Assembly (NCBI GenBank): GCA_043743335.1
Contig: JAYTWR010000125.1
Location: forward strand, 1-64,000
Direction: 5' to 3'
From: UBA5216 sp043743335
GTDB lineage: Bacteria; Pseudomonadota; Gammaproteobacteria; Burkholderiales; SG8-41
DNA: 64,000 nucleotides
A program made the position numbers and the translations under genes. Under the pieces are notes generated by a model that was not told the origin of the DNA, did not search any database, and saw nothing but the letters and a program-made list of their open reading frames with translations. Positions 25,534 through 33,417 of the stretch are shown piece after piece. The first letter of the stretch is position 1. Every line of letters begins with the position of its first letter.

Positions 25534-26514
25534 GTGGACAAACTCATGAGCCTGATGCGGTGCGCACGCTACACACTGACGGTTACCTTGTGCGCTGGCG
25601 CGCCCGTCGCCCTCGCGCAAACGTTCCCTAATAAAGCGGTGCGCCTCATCGTGCCGTTCGGCACCGGCGGCGGCACCGATATTCAAGGCCGCTTGTTGGG
25701 GAAAAAGTTTCAGGAGAGCACCGGCCAAACGTTGATTGTCGATAACCGCGCTGGCGCAGGCGGCATGATCGGGGCCGAGATCGTCGCGCGCGCACCTGCC
25801 GATGGTTACACGGTGTTGTTCACCACGACATCGCTCGCCATCAACCTGAGTTTGCTGAAGAAGCTCAACTTCGATCCGTGGAAAACGCTCACGCCGCTGA
25901 CGCTGATTTCGTCGACCCCGTATTTTGTCGCCACGCACCCCAGCGTGCCCGCACGCACGCTCGAAGAATTTTTTGCCGTCGCCAAACGCCCCGGCCCCGG
26001 CATGAACGCCGCCTCCAACGGCGCAGGCACCGCACCCCACTTGGGTCTGGAAATACTCAAACAACTGGCGGGGCTGAACGTCACGCAAATTCATTACAAG
26101 GGCGGCGGCCCCGGTGTGATGGCCGTGGTGTCCGGCGAAGTGGATTTTCAACTCGCCTCATCGCTCTCGGCCATGCCGCACGTGAAAAGCGGCCGCTTGC
26201 GCGCACTGGGCGTGACCTCACTGGAACGCTCGCCGTTGTTTCCCGAACTGCCGACTGTGGCGTCGCTGTACCCGGGCTTTAGCAACTACAACTGGTACGG
26301 TGTGTTTTTGCCTGTAGGCGTGTCGAAAGACATCGCACAAAAACTGCAGGCCGAATTTATCAAGGCGCTAAACTCACCGGATGTGCGTGACTTTATTGCG
26401 CGCGAAGGAGGCACTACCGTAGGCAACACGCCGGAAGCGTTTGCCGCCTACTTCAAGCGCGAAGCGGAACAGTACGAGCGCGCGATTCGTGTGGGCAACA
26501 TCCCGCGCGAATAA
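25534..26514 (+). CDS. Bug/TctC-family periplasmic binding protein
   Basis: 326 aa from GTG at 25534, or 322 aa from the ATG at 25546. Signal peptide to VALAQ, then TFPNKAVRLIVPFGTGGGTD. The ligand loop GTGGGTDIQGR is canonical. The second lobe has ITQIHYKGGGPGVMAVVSGE-like sequence with His-Tyr in place of the usual Val-Pro. It lies 53 bp after another Bug gene, so the pair forms a tandem on one strand. The low identity between the two suggests different ligands rather than recent duplication. Confidence 0.88.
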   Translation: MDKLMSLMRCARYTLTVTLCAGAPVALAQTFPNKAVRLIVPFGTGGGTDIQGRLLGKKFQESTGQTLIVDNRAGAGGMIGAEIVARAPADGYTVLFTTTSLAINLSLLKKLNFDPWKTLTPLTLISSTPYFVATHPSVPARTLEEFFAVAKRPGPGMNAASNGAGTAPHLGLEILKQLAGLNVTQIHYKGGGPGVMAVVSGEVDFQLASSLSAMPHVKSGRLRALGVTSLERSPLFPELPTVASLYPGFSNYNWYGVFLPVGVSKDIAQKLQAEFIKALNSPDVRDFIAREGGTTVGNTPEAFAAYFKREAEQYERAIRVGNIPRE

Positions 26515-26556
26515 AAAACATTTAAAATCAAAAACTTGCAAATATCCCACGACCGG

Positions 26557-26875
26557 TCAAGGCTTGATATTCGATTTCCGAATCACCGGCAGCCACTTGG
26601 CTTCTTCGTCACGAATAAATTTTGCATAGTCGCCGGGTGACAGCGGCGTGGCTTCGATGCCGCGTTCCTTGAATTGCTGCACGATGTCCGCTGATTTCAG
26701 GGTGGCGGTGAGTTCGCGGCTGAGGCGCTCGATGATGGGCGGCGGGGTTTTTGCCGGCGCGTGCAGGCCGTACCAGTTGACTGCCGCGTATGGATTTTGA
26801 CGGCAACCACTCAGCGGCGTTGGCCGCTGACGCCAACCCCAGCCCAAGCGCTGCGATGTAGACGGGACGTCGCAT
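26557..26875 (-). pseudogene. Bug/TctC remnant: signal peptide joined out of frame to C-terminus
   Basis: The ATG at 26875 overlaps the stop of the upstream Bug gene (ATGA). MRRPVYIAALGLGLASAANA is a good signal peptide, but after AEWLPSK the frame is lost. A second frame then carries the family C-terminus: YAAVNWYGLHAPAKTPPPII to KWLPVIRKSNIKP. About 210 residues, including both ligand-binding lobes, are missing. The ATGA junction shows it was once cotranslated with the preceding Bug gene. Confidence 0.8.
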
Positions 26876-27855
26876 CAGTTCGATTGATATAAACCCGCAG
26901 CTTTGATGACCTTTGCCCACTTCGCGGTTTCCGACTTGATGTAGGCCGCAAAAGCCTCAGGTGTGCCGGGTGCCACATCCAGCCCTTGGCGAAACAAATA
27001 ATCTTTCACGTCTGGCAAAACCAGAATGGCACCGATTTCCTTGTTCAGCCGCGCAACGATGGGCGCGGGCGTTTTCAGCGGCATCATGAAACCGTACCAA
27101 TTGTTCGCCTCAAAGCCCGCCACGCCCGCCTCGGCAATGGTGGGAATCTCCGGCATGAAAGCCCAGCGCTTGAGCGTTGTTACGCCTAATGCATTGATTC
27201 TATTAGACTTTATATGCTGCACGGCGCTGGCCGCTGTGGCAAATATCAGGTTGATATTGCCGCCGAGCAAATCAATCATCGCCGGACCGCCGCCTTTGTA
27301 GGGAATGTGCGTGATTTTTGTGCCCGTTTGCAGATTAAAAAGCTCAATCGCCAAGTGCCCCGATCCGCCGATGCCCGACGAGCCACCGTTGAGCGGCTTG
27401 GCCTTGGCGAGTGCAATCAACTCTTTCACCGTTTTCGCCGCAACCGTGGGATGCGTCACCAAAATATTGGTTGAATCCGCCGCACGAATCAGCGGCGCCA
27501 AGTCCTTGAGCGGATCGAACGACAGCTTTTTGTAGAGACTGGGGTTGATCGAAAACGATGATATCGATCCGAGCAACATGGTGTAACCATCCGCAGGCGC
27601 GTTGACCGCGATTTCCGTGGCGATATTACCCGCCGCGCCCGGACGATTATCAATCACCACGGTTTGCCCCAAGCGCTCCGACAGCTTGGTGCCGATTGCG
27701 CGTGCGGCGGTATCCGTGCCGCCGCCTGGCGCGAAACCGACCAGCATGCGCACAGGCTTGGTGGGATAGTCTTGCGCCCACGCGGGCAGCGCAGCGGTGA
27801 TAGTCAGCAGCGAAAGCGCAACATGACGGTGCGCGCGTTGAATGGCATGATTCAT
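26875..27855 (-). CDS. Bug/TctC-family periplasmic binding protein
   Basis: 326 aa from the ATG at 27855, which gives a standard signal peptide (MNHAIQRAHRHVALSLLTIT to AWAQ); an ATG at 27888 would add 11 residues. The ligand loop FAPGGGTDTAAR is canonical. Further marks: VVIDNRPGAAGNIATEIAVN, ITHIPYKGGGPAMIDLLGGN, and LGVTTLKRWAFMPEIPTIAE. It is followed immediately by a decayed Bug gene. Together with 24506 and 25534, this makes four Bug loci within 3.4 kb. Confidence 0.9.
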   Translation of the reverse strand: MNHAIQRAHRHVALSLLTITAALPAWAQDYPTKPVRMLVGFAPGGGTDTAARAIGTKLSERLGQTVVIDNRPGAAGNIATEIAVNAPADGYTMLLGSISSFSINPSLYKKLSFDPLKDLAPLIRAADSTNILVTHPTVAAKTVKELIALAKAKPLNGGSSGIGGSGHLAIELFNLQTGTKITHIPYKGGGPAMIDLLGGNINLIFATAASAVQHIKSNRINALGVTTLKRWAFMPEIPTIAEAGVAGFEANNWYGFMMPLKTPAPIVARLNKEIGAILVLPDVKDYLFRQGLDVAPGTPEAFAAYIKSETAKWAKVIKAAGLYQSN

Positions 27856-28046
27856 GGAGAGGTCTCGAATAAAGGTTTGTAAATCCATGCGCGGGAGCGC
27901 ATTGAAGTCATGGCTACAGGGGACAATTGAGCCAGTAAAAAAATCCCAATAACGCTGTTGTGTGGAATCAGCAATCCACCGGTCGGGCGCAAACCCTTCT
28001 TCCCGAATGCTTCCCCGGCGAAAATAAAAGCCTTACCAAACAATAA

Positions 28047-28086
28047 GTTAATAAGTTAATCCGTTAATCCGTTAATCCGTTATTGG
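28047..28086 (+). repeat. 8-bp tandem repeat (GTTAATCC)n
   Basis: Five units in a row: GTTAATAA, GTTAATCC three times, and GTTATTGG. The array runs into the tRNA-like remnant. Confidence 0.8.
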
Positions 28087-28111
28087 CGGACGCGATTGGG
28101 CTAGAACCAAC
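28081..28111 (-). repeat. tRNA 3'-end-like direct repeat, left copy
   Basis: Matches 26 of 31 bases of 30221-30251, the T-arm and acceptor end of tRNA-Val, at exactly 2140 bp distance and in the same orientation (CGCGATTGG, CT-GAACCAAC). The rest of a tRNA cannot be folded here. It is a candidate attachment-site copy or tRNA remnant. Confidence 0.6.
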
Positions 28112-28432
28112 CCGCGCCTTCAGGGGAATCCAGACAACAACCGCTATCCCGTGATGCTACTATTTTACAACGAATTCTTCCCCGAATTGTTTTCGCGGGC
28201 GGTATCAAAAGCACAGTGTGCCGGAGCTGCCTTTGCGCAGGATGAGACGCGCAACTCGAACGCGACGACCGCGTGCCCGCAAGTCGCGCAGAGCGGTTAC
28301 GATAGCGCGGCTCATTCAAGCGCAAAGGCGGTGTGTCATGACCACACGACGAGCCGGCATTCCAGCCTGGCGCTACCCATCGCCAGCGCAGATCGCGCAG
28401 GCAGACGAACGCACACGGTTAAAGGTGGACCC

Positions 28433-28843
28433 ATGATCGACAAGCGCATTCTTGGAACCTGGCGACTCATGAGCACGCAAGCGGTCGATGACAGCGACAA
28501 CGTACTGCCCCCGCCGTATGGCACTGTGCCTAACGGGGTTGTGTGCTTTGAGAGCGATGGGCGCATGTTTAGCGTGCTCTGTGACGGGCGCGCCGAACTG
28601 CCTGCCGGGGAGGCGCGGCAATTCATGTCGTACGCTGGCAACTACACATTCGACGGCATGACGCTCACCACTCGCGTGGATGCCTCGTCCGACACCAGTC
28701 GCATCGGCGGCGATCAGGTGCGCGCCGTGCGCTTCGAGCGTGGCGGCATGGTACTTGCGCCGCCACGCCGGCTTTACGCAGGCGTGATGCAGCACCAAAA
28801 TTTGTTCTGGGTACGTGTTGGCGTTTTACCGCAACAAGAATAG
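28433..28843 (+). CDS. Lipocalin-like domain protein
   Basis: 136 aa from the ATG at 28433, preceded by AAAGGTGGACCC; the open frame extends further upstream but without a ribosome-binding site. The start IDKRILGTWRLMSTQAVDDS and the segment PNGVVCFESDGRMFSVLCDG resemble the lipocalin-like beta-barrel family of small bacterial proteins. It has no signal peptide. These proteins are thought to bind a small hydrophobic ligand, but none is known here. First gene of a three-gene islet with two MaoC-fold genes. Confidence 0.75.
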   Translation: MIDKRILGTWRLMSTQAVDDSDNVLPPPYGTVPNGVVCFESDGRMFSVLCDGRAELPAGEARQFMSYAGNYTFDGMTLTTRVDASSDTSRIGGDQVRAVRFERGGMVLAPPRRLYAGVMQHQNLFWVRVGVLPQQE

Positions 28844-28986
28844 CGCTATGAAGCATGCTCACTGCAAAGGCAAGTGCCGCACCCAGCGGCGCGCCTGTGC
28901 AGCGATTGATACGCACGACAAAATCCTGCTACATTCTTGGCTGCGGACGCTCCGCGCCCGCCCTGTTTAACAAGGGACCGCATCTC

Positions 28987-29538
28987 ATGACCGCCGCGTA
29001 CACATCGTTTCTGACCGACGAAGTCAAGGCCTTCATTGGCGTGGAAACCGAATGGAGCGCCTACTCCGACCCCATCGCGCCGTCCGAAGTCCGTCGCTTC
29101 GTCCATGCCATTATGGATGACAACCCCGTGTACTACGAAGCGGCGTACGCGCGCGGCACCAAGTACGGTGAGGTAGTCTGTCCGCCCCTTTATGCGTCGT
29201 TCGCCTTTCGGCGCGCGCATGGCACCCCCGATCCACTCGACCGTCTGAAGACCGACCGCGACTGGGATGCCTACGGTGGTGGCGGCGCAAATCGACAAGC
29301 CCTTCCGCGCGTGCCGCATGGCTTTCAACGCATGGTCAACGGGGGCTCGGAAATCGATCTCTACAAACGCCTGCGACCCGGCAAGCGCGTGCGAACGAAG
29401 GCCCGTTACCATGACATACGGGAACGTCTCGGCCGCACCGGCCCCATGGCCATCGTCATCACTGAGACGATTTTCGAGGACGACGACGGCGACGGCGACG
29501 TTGTTGCGCGAGCACGGCAGACCGCCATTTTTCGCTAA
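28987..29538 (+). CDS. MaoC-like hotdog dehydratase, N-terminal-type subunit
   Basis: 183 aa from the ATG at 28987 (AAGGGACCGCATCTC upstream). It contains an N-terminal MaoC_dehydrat_N-type hotdog: ETEWSAYSDPIAPSEVRRFV, MDDNPVYYEAAYARGTKYGE, VVCPPLYASFAF and GGSEIDLYKRLRPGKRVRTK. Such subunits pair with a catalytic hotdog to form (3R)-hydroxyacyl-CoA/ACP hydratases. The following gene, 36 bp downstream, provides that second subunit. A role in CoA-thioester breakdown or lipid modification is likely; the acyl group is unknown. Confidence 0.82.
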   Translation: MTAAYTSFLTDEVKAFIGVETEWSAYSDPIAPSEVRRFVHAIMDDNPVYYEAAYARGTKYGEVVCPPLYASFAFRRAHGTPDPLDRLKTDRDWDAYGGGGANRQALPRVPHGFQRMVNGGSEIDLYKRLRPGKRVRTKARYHDIRERLGRTGPMAIVITETIFEDDDGDGDVVARARQTAIFR

Positions 29539-29574
29539 TTCAGACAGCGCCCGACAATTCACGGAGCACACAAC

Positions 29575-30057
29575 ATGGGATACGCAACACAGCGCTACTT
29601 CGACGACGTTAAGGTCGGGGACGAACTTGCCCCTGTGGCGAAGGGGCCGATGAGTCCGGCGCACATCATGCGCTGGTCTGCGTCGTCCGAGAATTGGCAT
29701 CGGATCCACTATGACTACCCATTTACCACCGGCCATGACAAGAATCCCGGCCTGCTCATCAACGGTTCCTGGAAACAGCACGTCCTCGCCCAGATGCTCG
29801 ACGAATGGGCCGGCCTCGAAGGCTGGGTCGCGAAGATTGGCTTTCAGTACCGCGCCATGAACATCGAATGGGAAACCCTCACTGCCTGGGGACGAGTGAC
29901 CAAAATCCACGAGAAGCGTGGGCTTGGCTACGTCGAATGCGAGACCGGCATACGCAACGACAGCGGACTCGAAAGCACGCCCGGTTCTGCGATCATCGTC
30001 CTGCCGATACGCAATGGCAAAGCTGTGCCTTACCCCTTCGCGCCCATCGAAAGCTGA
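29575..30057 (+). CDS. MaoC-like hotdog dehydratase, catalytic-type subunit
   Basis: 160 aa. The hydratase motif is seen as ASSENWHRIHYDYPFT (about residues 36-51), where the Asp/Asn-x4-His pattern of the (R)-specific enoyl hydratase active site is represented by Asn-Trp-His-Arg-Ile-His. A core helix follows in LINGSWKQHVLAQMLDEW. It would form a heterodimer with the product of 28987. The gene ends 166 bp before tRNA-Val and is the last gene of the islet. Confidence 0.82.
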   Translation: MGYATQRYFDDVKVGDELAPVAKGPMSPAHIMRWSASSENWHRIHYDYPFTTGHDKNPGLLINGSWKQHVLAQMLDEWAGLEGWVAKIGFQYRAMNIEWETLTAWGRVTKIHEKRGLGYVECETGIRNDSGLESTPGSAIIVLPIRNGKAVPYPFAPIES

Positions 30058-30220
30058 GCAGCCCGGCCTCTGAGGTTCTACAAGCCCCATGCCCGGGGGA
30101 TTGACGGCGCTGAAAAATCCCAACAACGCAATCGTATGGAAGCGGCGATCAACCGGTCAAAATGTCGCAAGGCTACCCGGAATGCCCAGACAAAACCAAA
30201 ACTCTTAAAAATCAAGGAGT

Positions 30221-30251
30221 TATTGGTAGGCGCGATTGGACTCGAACCAAC
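30221..30251 (-). repeat. tRNA 3'-end direct repeat, right copy (inside tRNA-Val)
   Basis: The 3' 28 bases of tRNA-Val plus flank. It pairs with 28081-28111 and bounds a 2.1-kb islet carrying a lipocalin-like and two MaoC-like genes. No integrase is present. Confidence 0.6.
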
Positions 30252-30300
30252 GACCCCCACCATGTCAAGGTGGTGCTCTAACCAGCTGAGCTACGCGCCT
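30224..30300 (-). tRNA. tRNA-Val (anticodon GAC)
   Basis: On the minus strand the cloverleaf reads AGGCGCG / TAGCTCAGCTGGTTAGAGC D-arm / CACCACCTTGACATGGTGG anticodon arm with GAC / GGTTCGAGTCC T-arm / CGCGCCT, then ACCA. The acceptor stem pairs over 7 bp and CCA is encoded. The 3' end is also present as a partial copy 2140 bp to the left. Confidence 0.95.
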
Positions 30301-30426
30301 GCGAGCGGGCGATTTTAGCGGAATCGGCACGACAACGCCACCGCTGCGGCAAGGTGCCTCGCCGGGACATGCAAGGTAAAACTCGCCGCGTTATGATCAC
30401 GCATCCTGAATGGCGGGAGCACGGGT

Positions 30427-30837
30427 ATGGACATGAGGCGGCGGCGGTCTTCATCGTCGGTGACATTGGTGCTGATCAGTGCATCGGCGCTAACGGCTTG
30501 CGGGCAAAGCCCCCAGAGCACGCTGGGCGGCGACACCTTGCGGCGCGATATTTATACGTCGCAGGCCGATTGCGCCAAAGATTGGGGGGCGGATCCCACT
30601 AAGTGTGAGCCACGCAAAGTCGGCAGCGGGAACTCGTCTTACACGCACTATTACGGCCCCTCGTATCATCCCGGTGCTTACGGCAGCACACACAGCGCAC
30701 ACAGCGCCGGTTCTACCACCGAGGCGCGGCCCGGCACACGCGCCATCGGCACCGCGCATGTCGCGCGCGGCGGTCTGGGTTCCAGTGCGTCGGCGCATGG
30801 CAGCAGCAGCGGCGCGCACGGCAGCAGCGGCAGTTAA
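30427..30837 (+). CDS. YgiB/YjfM-like lipoprotein (DUF1190)
   Basis: 136 aa. Signal sequence with lipobox: MDMRRRRSSSSVTLVLISAS then ALTAC, with Cys25 as lipidation site. The mature start IYTSQADCAKDWGADPTKCE matches the YgiB/YjfM pattern of paired Cys with Asp-Cys. The C-terminal half is low-complexity, rich in Ser, Gly, His and Ala (SSASAHGSSSGAHGSSGS). It is a predicted outer- or inner-membrane lipoprotein in the periplasm. First gene of a three-gene unit with a YgiC-like ligase and a DUF350 protein, an association also seen in the E. coli yjf and ygi loci. Confidence 0.75.
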   Translation: MDMRRRRSSSSVTLVLISASALTACGQSPQSTLGGDTLRRDIYTSQADCAKDWGADPTKCEPRKVGSGNSSYTHYYGPSYHPGAYGSTHSAHSAGSTTEARPGTRAIGTAHVARGGLGSSASAHGSSSGAHGSSGS

Positions 30838-30872
30838 GCCCGGCGGCCAAGCCCCCAAGCCCTCAAGCCCTT

Positions 30873-32000
30873 ATGCAACGCGAAGCGCTTATACCGCGCA
30901 GTGACTGGCAGCGCCAGTTTGAAGACCTCGGCTTTCATTTTCACAGCCTCGATGGCGTGTATTGGGATGAGTCGGCGTGCTACCGGTTTTCGTCCGGCGA
31001 AATCGACATGATCGAAGAGGCGACTTGGAAGCTGCACGAGCTGTGCATCCAGGCGGTGGATTATGTGATTACCAAGCGTGCATTTAAGCCGTTTGCGATG
31101 CCCGACTGGTTTATCGACTACGTGATCGAATCCTGGAACGGCGATGACCCCACCCTGTTCGGCCGCTTTGATTTCCGTTACGACGGCATGAATGCGCCCA
31201 AGCTGCTGGAGTACAACGCCGACACGCCGACTTCACTCATCGAAGCGGCGGTGGCGCAATGGAATTGGCAGCAACAGGTCAAGCCGCGCCACGACCAATT
31301 TAATTCGCTGCACGAACGCCTGATTGAACGCTGGAAAGAAATTCGCGATTTTTACGAGAATCCCGTGCTGTATTTCGCCAGTGTGAAAGACAATATTGAA
31401 GACACCGGCAACATCGAATATCTGCGCGATACCGCCATGCAGGCAGGCTTTAACACGCGGCCCATTGCTATCGAAGACATCGGCTGGCACGCCCCCGGCA
31501 ACGCCTTTATCGATCTGGATAACAACCCGATTCCCGCGCTGTTTAAACTGTATCCGTGGGAATGGATCGCCGCAGAATCCTTCGGCACGCATTTACCGAC
31601 AGCACATTTTCCGGTGATCGAACCGCCGTGGAAGTTGTTGATGAGCAGCAAGGCGCTGCTACCCGTGCTGTGGGAATTGAATCCCGGCCACCCAAATTTG
31701 CTGCCGTGTTTTTACGAGCAAGCGCAGGCACCCGCGCAATATGTGCGTAAGCCGATTTACTCGCGCGAAGGCGCGAACGTTGAACTTCACACGGCGCGCG
31801 GCGCGATCACACAACCCGGCAGCTATGGTGCCGAAGGCTTTGTATATCAGGGCTATGCGGCGCTGCCGGATTTCAACGGCAACTTTCCGGTGATCGGCAG
31901 TTGGATCGTCGGCGACGAAGCCGCCGGCATGGGCATCCGCGAGAACACGCAACAAATCACGACCAACACCAGCCGTTTTATTCCCCACTATTTTTCCTGA
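30873..32000 (+). CDS. Glutathionylspermidine synthase-family ATP-grasp ligase (YgiC/YjfC-like)
   Basis: 375 aa, the length of YgiC/YjfC. ATP-grasp signatures: WDESACYRFSSGEIDMIEEA, APKLLEYNADTPTSLIEAA, VRKPIYSREGANVEL and a GSWIVGDEAAGMGIRE-type C-terminus. The family shares the synthetase domain of glutathionylspermidine synthase but lacks the amidase half. E. coli homologues do not appear to make glutathionylspermidine, so it likely ligates an amine to a carboxylate of another molecule. It starts 35 bp after the lipoprotein gene and 7 bp before the DUF350 gene. Confidence 0.88.
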   Translation: MQREALIPRSDWQRQFEDLGFHFHSLDGVYWDESACYRFSSGEIDMIEEATWKLHELCIQAVDYVITKRAFKPFAMPDWFIDYVIESWNGDDPTLFGRFDFRYDGMNAPKLLEYNADTPTSLIEAAVAQWNWQQQVKPRHDQFNSLHERLIERWKEIRDFYENPVLYFASVKDNIEDTGNIEYLRDTAMQAGFNTRPIAIEDIGWHAPGNAFIDLDNNPIPALFKLYPWEWIAAESFGTHLPTAHFPVIEPPWKLLMSSKALLPVLWELNPGHPNLLPCFYEQAQAPAQYVRKPIYSREGANVELHTARGAITQPGSYGAEGFVYQGYAALPDFNGNFPVIGSWIVGDEAAGMGIRENTQQITTNTSRFIPHYFS

Positions 32001-32007
32001 GGCTTTC

Positions 32008-32424
32008 ATGGACATTATCGAGCAATCTATCCTAGGCATACTGCCGTTCTTCACGCACTTGGGCGCTGCGCTGGTGTTGCTCGGCGTGTTCATATTGATT
32101 TACGTCAAAATCACACCGTACGATGAAATCAAACTGATCCGCACGGGTAATTCATCGGCGGCAGCCAGTCTGTCCGGTGCAGTGTTGGGCTTCGCCATAC
32201 CCTTGGCGAACGCGGCGGCACAAAGCGGCAATTTCCTCGACATGCTGCTGTGGGCCGGCATTGCGCTGGTGGTGCAGTTGGTTGCGTATGTGATTGTGCG
32301 CCTGCTGATTCCGAGCATTGCCAAAGACATCCCCGAAGGCCATGTCGCGCAAGGCGTGTTTCTCGGCGTGCTGTCGCTGGCCATCGGCATACTCAGTGCA
32401 GCGTGCATGGCGGATGGACTGTAA
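32008..32424 (+). CDS. DUF350 membrane protein (YjfL-like)
   Basis: 138 aa with four hydrophobic segments (about 10-30, 50-70, 75-100, 110-135), the DUF350 double-repeat layout: AALVLLGVFILIYVKITPYD, SAAASLSGAVLGFAIPLA, MLLWAGIALVVQLVAYVIVR and VFLGVLSLAIGILSAACMAD. Inner membrane. It completes the YgiB-YgiC-DUF350 unit. The stop TAA is formed by bases 2-4 of an exact 19-bp repeat copy. Confidence 0.87.
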   Translation: MDIIEQSILGILPFFTHLGAALVLLGVFILIYVKITPYDEIKLIRTGNSSAAASLSGAVLGFAIPLANAAAQSGNFLDMLLWAGIALVVQLVAYVIVRLLIPSIAKDIPEGHVAQGVFLGVLSLAIGILSAACMADGL

Positions 32425-32439
32425 CTAATTGATTTTATT
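32421..32439 (+). repeat. 19-bp border repeat bridging a stop and a start codon (frame 1)
   Basis: Exact copy. The DUF350 stop lies at its left end and the ATG of the next Bug locus follows at 32440 with no base between, so the whole 15-bp intergenic space is the repeat. Confidence 0.95.
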
Positions 32440-33417
32440 ATGATTTTTTTATACGCCCGCACACTAATCGCCTGTGTGGCGGCAGCGGTAACGTGCAGCA
32501 GCGCGCACGCACAGAGTCTTGGCACCTATCCGGCAAAAACGGTGCGCATCGTCATCCCGTTCGGTACCGGCGGCACCAATTTAATGGCGCGTTGGCTGGC
32601 ACCAAAATTCTCCGAGGCCTTTGGGCAAACCTTTGCGGTCGATCCGCGCTTGGGCGCGGGCGGTAATATCGGCAACGAACTGGTGGCAAAAGCCCCACCC
32701 GACGGCTACACGCTGTCCATCGCGCCGCCGGGCATTGTGTTCAGCCCCTTTCTATACAAGCGTGTGGGTTATGACCCGCTACGCGACTTTACATCCATCG
32801 CGCTGTTGGGCAGCGTGCCCAATGTCATGTCGGTACATCCGTCGGTGCCCGCCAGTTCGTTGCAGCAACTGATCTCGCTCGCGCGCAGCAAATCCAAGCG
32901 TTTGTCGTACGGCTCCGGGGGCATTGGTTCCACCAATCATTTGGCGATGGAGTCGCTTAAATCGATCGCCAAAATCGACATCGTGCATATGCCCTACAAA
33001 GGCGCAACAGTCGCGCTGGTGGATTTGATCAGCGGGCAAGTAGATATTGTGGTGGTGGCGGTGCCCAGCGTGTCGCAATACATCCAACAAGGCAAGTTGC
33101 GTGGCGTCACCACACTCAGCGCGCGGCGCGCGCCCGCGCTGCCAGACTTACCCACCAGCGCAGAAGCCGGCTAGCCGCAATTTGTTATGGACAACTGGTA
33201 CGGCTTTTTCGGCCCCGCCGGCTTGCCGCGTGACGTCGTGGAGCGTCTCAGCACCGAAGCCGTCAAGGCCATGAAAGCGCCCGACACGCGCGAGCGCCTC
33301 AGTAGTCAGGGCTTTGATTTGTTTCCCGGCGGTCCGCAGGAACTAACCGCGCTGATGAAAAGCGAATACGCACGCTTCGGCAAAATCGTCAGGGACGCTG
33401 GGATACAGCCGGAGTAG
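32440..33417 (+). pseudogene. Bug/TctC gene interrupted by a single in-frame TAG
   Basis: Full-length family sequence of 325 codons: signal peptide MIFLYARTLIACVAAAVTCS, FGTGGTNLMAR loop, VAVPSVSQYIQQGKLRGVTT and C-terminus FGKIVRDAGIQPE. One amber codon at 33172-33174 interrupts TSAEAG-stop-PQFVMDNWYGFFGP; both sides are in the same frame. No other damage is seen, so the event is recent, a sequencing error, or an amber that is read through. The ligand loop has Asn in place of Asp (GGTNL). No ribosome-binding site precedes the ATG, which directly follows the repeat. Confidence 0.85.

Larger units (their letters stand above)
27889..28432. other. Intergenic stretch with repeats and a tRNA-like remnant
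   Basis: No credible gene is seen. The region holds a 50-bp block near 27938-27992 (AAAAATCCCAATAACGC, then TGTGTGGAATCAGCAATCCA) that resembles 30112-30162, a run of 8-bp tandem units at 28047-28086, and the 3' half of a tRNA-like sequence at 28081-28111. It looks like the decayed left edge of an insertion whose right edge is tRNA-Val. Confidence 0.55.

Noticed and set aside
28338..28436. Short frame overlapping the start of the lipocalin-like gene (MTTRRAGIPAWRYPSP)
   Set aside because: No ribosome-binding site, no family, and it overlaps a better supported gene.
28846..30126. 426-codon antisense frame across the MaoC genes
   Set aside because: The sense strand holds two recognisable hotdog proteins with start sites; the antisense product has no family.
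30078..30318. Short frames on both strands over tRNA-Val
   Set aside because: They translate the tRNA gene itself and are typical false predictions.
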